DNA of 41,373 nucleotides, taken from positions 1-41,373 of the forward strand of contig JAFSDX010000173.1 of the NCBI GenBank assembly GCA_017436025.1, read 5' to 3'. The notes beneath the pieces were generated by a model that searched no databases, was not told the origin of the DNA, and saw nothing but the letters and a program-made list of their open reading frames with translations. Positions 26,330 to 32,967 of the stretch are shown in pieces. A program made the position numbers and the translations under genes. The DNA comes from Thermoguttaceae bacterium. Its GTDB lineage: Bacteria; Planctomycetota; Planctomycetia; Pirellulales; Thermoguttaceae. The first letter of the stretch is position 1, and each line of letters begins with the position of its first letter.

Positions 26330-27172
26330 TTCAGGTTCAATCCTTTTCTAAATGCCCTCGTCCGTCAACCGGAAAAAGCTTCGAATCGTCGACCCAAACG
26401 CCCGACGACGGTCGGCGCCGATCTTACCCAAGATTTAAACCGGCAACCCGTTTTCATTTAACGCAACAAAAACCGTTTGCGGTTCCATTTTGTCTAACGT
26501 CGGCGACGCGCAACGCCAAACGCTTGCCGCCGCCGACCGTTTTTCAATCGTCGAACGTCAAACCCTGTCGTCGCGTCTTTCGCAAAATTTCAATTCGCGT
26601 CGTTTTGGCGTTCGCAGATTTTACGCGCTCTTCCTTTTTTACGCGACTCTGCAATTTTATCCAAAACTAGCTTTTTTCCAATCTTGCGCGCAACGCTAAT
26701 TATACCTATTTTAACGGCGACGTCAACATCAAAAAGCGGTCTTTAACCTTGCGCGACCGTTATTTTCGTTTTTTTGTCCCCAACGTTAACCAAAATTTGG
26801 AAAATTGCTTCGCCTTGCGCGCCAAAAAGTCCGTCTTAACGCTTCGACCGAATCTTTTTCGCCGTTTTACCGCCGACGCCGCGTTTCTCCAAACCGACGC
26901 TCTTCGCCAAAACTTTTTTTCGTTTTGTTTTCGCGCGTCGTCTTATATCCTTTATTTTAAACAATCGTCGGCTTCTTGCCAACCTCTATAGTCAATGAAA
27001 AGCCCCTTTTTTTCTTTTTTTTCTTATTTTTTTAGTTTTTCGCTTTCTGAAAAATCTTCGCCTTTTACCTATTTTACCCAAACAACTCTATTTTATCTTC
27101 AAATCGTCTCGTTATTAGAGACGCGCGACGCCGACGTCGCAACGTTTTTAGTCCCAAAAGAAAGGAAATCCA
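26330..27172. other. Long divergent intergenic region with a 360-base leader
   Basis: These 843 bases separate the response regulator (-) from the FAS1 gene (+). On the minus strand there is a good promoter at 26699-26726, then a leader with a small hairpin followed by a T-run (26467-26484), which could be an attenuator or the end of a short RNA. The plus side is AT-rich, with two CTATTTT motifs (27069, 27088) and long T-runs near 27005-27040. No plus-strand promoter with good boxes was found. Short frames in both directions have no recognisable product. Confidence 0.5.
26699..26726 (-). promoter_or_regulatory. Sigma-70 promoter upstream of the response regulator
   Basis: On the minus strand TTGACG (26726-26721), a 16-base spacer and TATAAT (26704-26699). 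The spacer contains AAAATAG. The distance to the response-regulator ATG is about 360 bases. Confidence 0.7.
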
Positions 27173-28258
27173 ATGAAAAAAACGGAAACCAACGAACACG
27201 CTCGGTCTTGTTGTCGGAACTGGCCGGCGATCGCGCTCGTCTTCGCGCTGGCGCTCGGCGCCTTGCTTTGGGCGACGATGCAGCGTCGCAAGGATATTTT
27301 GAAGACGGCGGCCTCCCTTCCGGAATGTTCGACGTTCGTCGATTTGGTCGACAAAGCCGGGATGACGACGGTATTGGCGAAAGACGGCCCTTTCACCGTC
27401 TTCATTCCGACGAACGAAGCGTTCGCGAAGATTCCGCAAGAGCGGTTGGCGAAAATCGCCGACGACCGCGCGGCGCTCTCCGCGATTCTGCTTTATCATA
27501 TGTCGCCGGCGGCTCTTTCGTCGAAAGAGTTGGCGCGTCCGTCCGAACTTAAAACTTGCGTCGTTCCGGCGACTTCGATCGCGACGTCGTCGGAGAAATA
27601 CGGCGACGCGTCCTTCGTTCGCAAAGACGTTCCTTGCGTCAACGGCGTCGTTTACGTCGTCGACGCGGTGCAAATTCCGCCCTTTATGGAGCGCAACGGT
27701 CTCGTCGCGCCGCCGCAACGCGCGCCGGAGGAACTCGCGATCGTCGCCTCCGAAGAGATCGTCGCCGGCGCCGCTCCGCTCTCCGACCCGAACCGCGAAG
27801 CGAAAGTCGACGCCGCGTTGGAGAACGCCGCCGAAACGGTCAAGACCCGAACGGTCGGAGCGGCGCAAACGAGCGCGCAAGCGGTCGTCGACGCGGCGAA
27901 CGTCGTTAAAGGCGGAGCGGCTCGCGTCGTCGAAAAGGGCGCGCAGGGCGTCGCGTCCGCGGCGAACGCTCTTCAAGAGGGCGCCGGAAACGTCGCCGAC
28001 GACGCCGCGCAAAAATCCGCCGAAAAAGCGGAAGTAAAAGCGCAAGAAGCGGTCGAAAAAGCGGAAGAAAAGCTCGAAGACGCGAAACAAGAGGCGCGCG
28101 AAGCGGTCGAAAAAGCGGAAGAAAAAGCCGACGCCGCCGTCGAGAAAGCGGAGGAAAAAGCCGACGCCGCCGACAAAGCGGAGGAAAAAGTCGAAGACGC
28201 CGCCGCGCCGGAAGAAAAAACCGACGCCGAACCGGAAACGACCGCCGAGCGCCGCTAA
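27173..28258 (+). CDS. Membrane-anchored fasciclin (FAS1) domain protein with Ala/Lys/Glu-rich tail
   Basis: The protein has 361 residues. A short N-terminus with CC is followed by one membrane anchor (WPAIALVFALALGALLWA, about 17-35). One FAS1 domain follows (about 44-170), with the conserved GPFTVFIPTNEAF and, near its end, CVNGVVYVVDAVQIPP. The last 170 residues are a long amphipathic-looking helix of Ala/Glu/Lys/Val repeats (KAEEKADAA), similar in composition to LEA-like or apolipoprotein-like sequences. FAS1 domains mediate adhesion outside the cell; here the domain should sit in the periplasm or on the surface. The ATG has AGGA 8 bases upstream. A second FAS1 gene follows 190 bases later. 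Confidence 0.85.
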   Translation: MKKTETNEHARSCCRNWPAIALVFALALGALLWATMQRRKDILKTAASLPECSTFVDLVDKAGMTTVLAKDGPFTVFIPTNEAFAKIPQERLAKIADDRAALSAILLYHMSPAALSSKELARPSELKTCVVPATSIATSSEKYGDASFVRKDVPCVNGVVYVVDAVQIPPFMERNGLVAPPQRAPEELAIVASEEIVAGAAPLSDPNREAKVDAALENAAETVKTRTVGAAQTSAQAVVDAANVVKGGAARVVEKGAQGVASAANALQEGAGNVADDAAQKSAEKAEVKAQEAVEKAEEKLEDAKQEAREAVEKAEEKADAAVEKAEEKADAADKAEEKVEDAAAPEEKTDAEPETTAERR

Positions 28259-28322
28259 CGCTCCGTTTCGTCGGAGCGAACGTCGTCGACCGCCGACGCG
28301 ACGGGTAACGGTCGACGACGTT
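28259..28322 (+). terminator. Two tandem hairpins after the first FAS1 gene
   Basis: A 7-bp hairpin (28259-28265 with 28272-28278) is followed directly by a perfect 14-bp inverted repeat (28279-28292 with 28309-28322, 16-base loop). The T-run after it is short, so termination is likely but not certain. Confidence 0.5.
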
Positions 28323-28447
28323 TGTTCCCCCGCCCCGTTTTCCCCCGTTTCGTCAACCCTCTTATTCATCCCATTCCCCCCATTCCCCCCGTTTCCCCGC
28401 GTCGTTCGCGACGCGCTCCCTTAAGAAAAAAGTTGAGAAAAAGCAAG

Positions 28448-29536
28448 ATGACGAAAGACCTGCTGACAACCGCTCGCGAACGCGAACTTGGCGCTTACTT
28501 GGTCGCGCTCGACTCCGCCGGACTCCGCCCCGAACTCGAAACAAAGGGCCCGTTCACCCTCTTTATTCCGATCGACGCCGCGTTCGAACGCTTCACGACG
28601 AGCGAACTCGACGCGCTCGAAGCCGACTTCGACGCGCTCCGACGCTTGATGCAATACACGATCGTCCGCGGCGCCCTCGCAAGCGACTCCCTCGCTCGCC
28701 TCGATTCCGTCGAAACGCTCGGCGGCGAACCGCTCGAAATCACCGTCGCCAACGGGCTGGAAGTCAACGGAATCAAAATCGTCGAAACCGACGTCGAATG
28801 CGCGAACGGCGTCGTTCACATCCTCGCCGAAACGCCGATTCCGCCGAGCCTCCGCGGTCTCGTACGCGCCGAAATGCTCGCGCCGCCGGAAAACTCGAAC
28901 GAAAACGCGCAAACCGCCGAGTCCGCCGAATCCAACGAATCGTCAAACCCGACCGTCTCCGCGCAAACCGCCGAATCCAACGAATCGTCAAACCCGACCG
29001 TCTCCGCGCAAACCGCCGAAACGATCGAAAACGCCGTCCGCAATTACGAAACGGACGCCGAAACCGCCCGCCCGCAAAACCTCGATAAGGAGCCGCAAAT
29101 GTTCGCCGAAGACCTCGAAAAAACCGAAAAAGACGCCGAATCGTTCGCCGAAGACCTCCGCGCCGTCGAAAAAGACGCCGAACTCGAAGCGACGAAAGCC
29201 GAAACGCTCGCCCGCGGACTCGACGCGTTCGAACGTAAAATCGACGACGAAGAGGAAGACGAGGACGCCGGCTCCTTCGAACGCGGTTACGAACGCGCCG
29301 AAAATTCCGGAAATTTCAAAAATTTCAGTCGCGACGATTATTTCCGCGATCTCAATTCCCATTTCGCCGAAAACGCCAAGAAAAATAAGCGAACCCGCGT
29401 CGGTTGCGGCGACGAACGGCGCGACGAACGGGAAAAAGCGCGAAAAACCCGTCGCGAAGAAGCGGAACGCGGCGAAACGGACGAAGTTTACGCCGGAATC
29501 CGCGAAGAGATCGAAGAGAATACGGCGCGCGTTTGA
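28448..29536 (+). CDS. FAS1-domain protein without export signal
   Basis: The protein has 362 residues. The FAS1 domain (about 8-135) contains GPFTLFIPIDAAFERF and, near its end, CANGVVHILAETPIPP, closely parallel to the preceding gene. After it come a tandem repeat (ESNESSNPTVSAQTA, two copies) and a long, very charged Glu/Asp/Arg/Lys region. No signal peptide or membrane segment is seen, and extending the frame upstream to 28322 adds only a Pro-rich stretch that is not a signal peptide. The ATG at 28448 has only a weak ribosome-binding site (GAGAAAAAGCAAG). It is probably a paralogue of the gene before it, adapted to the cytoplasm. Confidence 0.75.
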   Translation: MTKDLLTTARERELGAYLVALDSAGLRPELETKGPFTLFIPIDAAFERFTTSELDALEADFDALRRLMQYTIVRGALASDSLARLDSVETLGGEPLEITVANGLEVNGIKIVETDVECANGVVHILAETPIPPSLRGLVRAEMLAPPENSNENAQTAESAESNESSNPTVSAQTAESNESSNPTVSAQTAETIENAVRNYETDAETARPQNLDKEPQMFAEDLEKTEKDAESFAEDLRAVEKDAELEATKAETLARGLDAFERKIDDEEEDEDAGSFERGYERAENSGNFKNFSRDDYFRDLNSHFAENAKKNKRTRVGCGDERRDEREKARKTRREEAERGETDEVYAGIREEIEENTARV

Positions 29537-29582
29537 CGTCGCGAACGCCGTTCGCCTTCCTTCCTCGACTCGCCGCACGCAA

Positions 29583-29625
29583 GCCGGAGCCGCGTCCGCG
29601 ACGCGCTTCGGCGTTTTCTTTTTTT
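29583..29625 (+). terminator. Intrinsic terminator of the second FAS1 gene
   Basis: GCCGGAGCCGCGT pairs with ACGCGCTTCGGC (one bulge, one G-T pair, 5-base loop), followed by GTTTTCTTTTTTT. It starts 46 bases after the stop. Confidence 0.75.
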
Positions 29626-29678
29626 AGCTCGTTTTTCCTTACCGCCCGCCCGACGGCGCCCCGACGGCGCTTTTTCTC

Positions 29679-29734
29679 GCGTTTTGCCATTAATATTAAT
29701 GTATATTGACGCGTTTTGTCATTAATATTAATAA
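29679..29734 (+). promoter_or_regulatory. Promoter with two 22-bp direct repeats carrying a 12-bp palindrome
   Basis: Copies at 29679-29700 and 29711-29732 differ at one base, and each ends in the palindrome ATTAATATTAAT. Their centres are 32 bp apart, three helical turns. A promoter TTGACG (29706-29711), 17-base spacer, TAATAA (29729-29734) overlaps the second copy, while the first copy lies just upstream of the -35 box. This is the layout expected for a dimeric repressor or activator with two sites on one face of the DNA. The first copy could also serve as an UP element. Confidence 0.65.
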
Positions 29735-29912
29735 GGACGTATAAAGACGTCGAAACGCCGCGACGCTTTCCCGTCGTTCGCTTCCGCCTCTTCCCCTTTC
29801 CCTCTATTCTCCCCTTCTTCCCCCTTTTACCTTTTTTCCCGCGTCGGGCCGCTCGTTCGACGTTCGCCTTCCAAAAATTCGCGAAAAAACGGCGCGCGAC
29901 GCCGGAAACGCG

Positions 29913-29940
29913 TTGATTTTCGCTTCCGCGACGTTATACT
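29913..29940 (+). promoter_or_regulatory. Proximal sigma-70 promoter of pfp
   Basis: TTGATT (29913-29918), a 16-base spacer and TATACT (29935-29940) lie about 105 bases before the pfp start. Confidence 0.55.
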
Positions 29941-30046
29941 AAAGCGAAAGAACGCGACGCGGTCGACGACGACGCCGGGCGCGGCGGTTGCCGACTTCCT
30001 CCATTCCCCCTATTTTAACGTCTTTTTAACGTCTCAAGGATAAAAA

Positions 30047-31351
30047 ATGGCTCGACGTAAAAACCTCGTCGTCGCTCAAAGCGGCGGCCCGACCTGCGTC
30101 ATCAACTCCAGCCTGCGCGGCGTCGTCGAAGCGGCGCGCGAGTTCGACAATATCGGAACCGTTTACGGCGCGGCGCACGGCGTCGAAGGCGTTCTCAAAG
30201 AAGAGTTGCTCGACCTCTCGGCGCAGTCGGAGGAGGAAATCGCGCTCCTGCGATACACGCCGGTCGCGGGCTCGATCGGAACCTGCCGTTACAAACTGAA
30301 GTCTTGGCAAAACGAAGATTTCGAGCGCGTCGTCGAGGTGTTTAAAGCGCACGACGTCGGCTACTTCCTCTACAACGGCGGGAACGACTCGATGGACACC
30401 GCCGACAAAATCGCCAAACTCGCCCGCGCTCGCGGCCTCGATCTGCAGGCGGTCGGCGTTCCGAAAACGATCGACAACGATATTGGCGACGCGGAGTTCC
30501 AACTGATCGACCACACGCCCGGCTACGCGTCGACGGCGAAATATTGGTCGCATACAGTCCAGTACGCCGAAGAGGAAAACCGCGGTTCGTCGCCGGCCGA
30601 CCCGGTTCTCGTTTTGCAGGCGATGGGGCGCAAAATCGGCTACATCCCGGCCGCCGCGCGCTTCGCCGACCCGAAACGCGAAACTCCGCTCCTTATCTAT
30701 CTTGCCGAGTCTCCCCGAACTCTCGCCGAAATGGCCGACCAAGTCAACGAAAAGCTCCGCGAAGCGGGCCGTTGCGTCGTCGTCGTTAGCGAAGGGTTCT
30801 ACGTCGGCGACCTCGGCGAAGTGAAAGATTCGTTCGGACACGCGAACTTCGGCGCGAGCAAAGTTACGGTCGCGCAAACGGTCGTCAACTACCTGAACTC
30901 GGTCGGTTTGGCGGCCAAGGGCGCGGCGCGTTGCAACGTCCCAGGCACCGACCAACGCGGCTCGATCGGGTACGCGTCGACGGTCGACCTCGACGAAGCC
31001 TACCGTCTCGGTCAAAAAGCGGTCGAGTTGGCCGCGACCGGGCAAGGCGGCTATATGTCGACGATTTTGCGCGACCCGGGCCTCGTATATAGCGTTCGCT
31101 ACGATAAAGCCCCGCTATCGGAAGTCGCCAATAGCGAGCGCGTCTTCCCGGCGGAGTGGATCGCACCGAACGGCGCCGACGTTACCGACGCTTTCCTAAA
31201 ATACCTAAAACCCCTAATCGGCGAAGATATGCCGTCGCTGCCGATGGAAAACGGTCGCCAACGCTTGACGCGTTTCGCGCCGATTTTCGCGTCGCAAACG
31301 CTTCCGACTTACGTTCCGCAGGCCGACCGCCAAAGCGCGCCGTCGAAATAG
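30047..31351 (+). CDS. pfp: PPi-type 6-phosphofructokinase (diphosphate:fructose-6-phosphate phosphotransferase)
   Basis: This 434-residue protein interconverts fructose 6-phosphate and fructose 1,6-bisphosphate in glycolysis/gluconeogenesis. The N-terminal QSGGPTCVINSSL is the phosphate-donor loop. GGND (111-114) replaces GGDG of ATP enzymes, and PKTIDND (139-145) has the Lys characteristic of PPi users in place of Gly. Substrate-binding segments AMGRKIGYIPAAA and VVSEGFYVG are present. The donor is inferred to be PPi from those two positions. The ATG at 30047 has AAGGA 6 bases upstream. It appears to be a single gene with two upstream promoters, one under a possible repressor. Confidence 0.9.
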   Translation: MARRKNLVVAQSGGPTCVINSSLRGVVEAAREFDNIGTVYGAAHGVEGVLKEELLDLSAQSEEEIALLRYTPVAGSIGTCRYKLKSWQNEDFERVVEVFKAHDVGYFLYNGGNDSMDTADKIAKLARARGLDLQAVGVPKTIDNDIGDAEFQLIDHTPGYASTAKYWSHTVQYAEEENRGSSPADPVLVLQAMGRKIGYIPAAARFADPKRETPLLIYLAESPRTLAEMADQVNEKLREAGRCVVVVSEGFYVGDLGEVKDSFGHANFGASKVTVAQTVVNYLNSVGLAAKGAARCNVPGTDQRGSIGYASTVDLDEAYRLGQKAVELAATGQGGYMSTILRDPGLVYSVRYDKAPLSEVANSERVFPAEWIAPNGADVTDAFLKYLKPLIGEDMPSLPMENGRQRLTRFAPIFASQTLPTYVPQADRQSAPSK

Positions 31352-31393
31352 CGGAATAACGGCGAAACGACGCCGAAAGCCGATGAAATCGCC

Positions 31394-31432
31394 GAAACGG
31401 CGCGTCTTTCCTTCCGGTCGACGCGCCGTTTC
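31394..31432. terminator. Hairpin between convergent pfp and sigma-factor genes
   Basis: A perfect 13-bp inverted repeat (31394-31406 and 31420-31432, arm GAAACGGCGCGTC) with a 13-base loop lies between two converging genes. T-runs are short on both sides. It probably limits transcription from either side. Confidence 0.5.
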
Positions 31433-31526
31433 CGTTATTCGTTCGCCTATTTTCTTGCGCGTTCCGCGCGTTTTCTCTTTACCGCGCAAACGCCCTATTC
31501 TTCCCGTTCCACCTACTCCTCCCGTT

Positions 31527-32450
31527 TTACCGTCCGATTTCCTCGGCGGCGAGGGTTCGCCAAGTCGTTTCTATCGACGTTACCGGTTTTCCGGTTTCCA
31601 ACGCTTCGGCGAGTCGGTTGAGCGCGTCCGTTTCGATTTGCCGCACTCGTTCGCGGGTCAGCCCGAGCGTTTCGCCGATTTCCTTGAGCGTTTGCGGCGC
31701 GTAATCTCCGACGCCGAACCGCATTCGCAGGACGGCGGCCTCGCGCGGCTCCATCGTGTCGAGTTCGCGCATCACGAACTTCAAATTATCGCTCTCGAGC
31801 GTCAAATCTTCCGGGCTGCGGCCGCGGTCGTCCATCAGCATTTCGCCGAGCGTCCATCCGGCTTCGGTTTGATCGGTTTGCGGCGTTAGGTTGTGAATGA
31901 GAATCGCCTTTTTTACGATCGGAAGTTTTTTTCGGGGAAGCCCTAGCGACCTTGCGACTTCGCTCGGCGTCGGCGCGCGCCCGAGTTCGTCCGTCAGCCG
32001 CGCGCTCGCCCGCCGCCATTTCGACAGCAACTCAACCATATACGCCGGAATCCGAATCGTTTTCGACGAATTAATCAGCGCCCGCTTGATCGACTGCTTA
32101 ATCCAATAACTCGCGTACGTCGAAAAGCGCGTTCCAACGTCGGGATCGAACCCCTCAACGGCGCGCAAAAGCCCGAGGTTGCCTTCTTCGATGAGGTCGG
32201 AAAGCGCCAACCCTTTGCCGACGTACCCGCGAGCGATGTTGACGACGAGCCGCAAATTCGCGCGCACCATCAAGTCGCGGGCCCAAGGGTCGCCCGTTCC
32301 GACCGCCCGAGCGAGTTTTAATTCTTCGCTCGCCGACAAAAGCGGGGTCGCGTTGATGTCTCGGAGATACGTTTCTAACGGCGATTGCGCGGCGGACGAT
32401 TCGAAATAAAGTTCCGCCGTCGCTGTCGACGCGTTTTGTTCGTCTTTCAT
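31527..32450 (-). CDS. Sigma-70 family RNA polymerase sigma factor, group 2
   Basis: This 307-residue protein has region 1.2 (SPLETYLRDINATPLLSASEE, about 23-43). Region 2 follows (about 58-125), with LRLVVNIARGYVGKGLALSDLI, the core-binding part, and FSTYASYWIKQSIKRAL, the -10 reading and melting part. Region 3 starts near SKTIRIPAYM. Region 4.2 is a helix-turn-helix (LKEIGETLGLTRERVRQIE). Region 1.1 is absent, so it is a group 2 factor or a small housekeeping-like paralogue, not full RpoD. The ATG at 32450 has GGA 6 bases upstream. It is divergent from bamA across 517 bases and convergent with pfp. Which genes it serves cannot be read from the window. Confidence 0.92.
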   Translation of the reverse strand: MKDEQNASTATAELYFESSAAQSPLETYLRDINATPLLSASEELKLARAVGTGDPWARDLMVRANLRLVVNIARGYVGKGLALSDLIEEGNLGLLRAVEGFDPDVGTRFSTYASYWIKQSIKRALINSSKTIRIPAYMVELLSKWRRASARLTDELGRAPTPSEVARSLGLPRKKLPIVKKAILIHNLTPQTDQTEAGWTLGEMLMDDRGRSPEDLTLESDNLKFVMRELDTMEPREAAVLRMRFGVGDYAPQTLKEIGETLGLTRERVRQIETDALNRLAEALETGKPVTSIETTWRTLAAEEIGR

Positions 32451-32495
32451 AAGCGTTCCACGTTTCCTTTTTCGTTTCGCAAGGAGGGGGGGACA

Positions 32496-32558
32496 ATGCG
32501 GAAATTCTCGGCGCGCCGCGGTCGCTTCCGCTCGTTTCGCTCGAAAATCTCCCTATAA
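32496..32558 (+). CDS. Possible 20-residue basic peptide
   Basis: AAGGAGG (32481-32487), the strongest Shine-Dalgarno sequence noticed in the window, is followed 8 bases later by ATG and 20 codons (MRKFSARRGRFRSFRSKISL, 9 Arg/Lys). It lies antisense to the sigma-factor leader and 410 bases upstream of bamA. There is no homology to anything I know and no promoter was found for it, so chance is a real alternative. Confidence 0.2.
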   Translation: MRKFSARRGRFRSFRSKISL

Positions 32559-32817
32559 CGTATCGGCCAAAACGCGCCCCTTCTTCAAAATAGAGAAAAT
32601 AGACGCGAAAAGTTACGCTAGCGAAAATAGACGATAAAAATAAGCTGAAAAAGACGCGCAAACTAACCGTTTTACAACGGCGTTTTTTACGCGTCGAACG
32701 CCGATTTTCGCTTCAGGTTTCTTCCGTGAAAGGCGCGTCTAAAATTCGCTCCGTTTTTCTATCTTTAAAAAATTTTTGCTTCGCGCGCCGTTTTTGCGAA
32801 AAAAGAGAAAATTCGAC

Positions 32818-32846
32818 TTGTCGCAAGCGCTTTTTTTCGGTATTCT
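32818..32846 (+). promoter_or_regulatory. Probable sigma-70 promoter of bamA
   Basis: TTGTCG (32818-32823), a 17-base spacer with seven T, and TATTCT (32841-32846). Transcription would start near 32853, 115 bases before the chosen ATG, which excludes the upstream in-frame ATG at 32776. Confidence 0.5.
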
Positions 32847-32967
32847 CCTCAAGCGTCGTTTCTTTTCGCAAGGAACGCGAAGGAGCGGCGCCCCGTTCGA
32901 CGTTTTCTCGCAAAGCGTCGACGGCGACGCGATTATTTTCAGGACGCCTTGCAAAGGTTCGAAACGA

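Larger units (their letters stand above)
29537..30046. other. Intergenic region upstream of pfp with two promoters
   Basis: These 510 bases contain the FAS1 terminator, the twin-palindrome promoter (29679-29734), a pyrimidine-rich tract (29784-29845) and a second promoter (29913-29940). Near the gene are a CTATTTT motif (30010) and an 11-bp tandem duplication (30013-30034, TTTTAACGTCT twice) just before the pfp ribosome-binding site. No small gene with a good start was found between the two promoters; a small RNA remains possible. Confidence 0.55.
32451..32967. other. Divergent intergenic region between sigma factor and bamA
   Basis: These 517 bases carry three AAAATAG motifs (32587, 32596, 32624), a possible 20-codon basic frame behind a perfect Shine-Dalgarno sequence (32496-32558) and a bamA promoter (32818-32846). 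No good promoter was found for the sigma gene on the minus strand. The frame of bamA is open back to 32776, but nothing upstream of 32968 looks like conserved protein. Confidence 0.5.

Noticed and set aside
27074..28369. 431-codon minus-strand frame opposite the first FAS1 gene
   Set aside because: The product is Arg/Phe-rich antisense of the Ala/Lys/Glu repeats; the FAS1 frame on the plus strand is real.
29716..29916. Short plus-strand frame after the twin-palindrome promoter
   Set aside because: It would start with TTG inside the promoter itself and encodes a Pro/Phe/Arg-rich sequence made by the pyrimidine tract.
32776..32967. Upstream extension of the bamA frame
   Set aside because: The bamA promoter lies inside it (32818-32846), the residues are unlike a signal peptide, and the ATG at 32968 has a ribosome-binding site.
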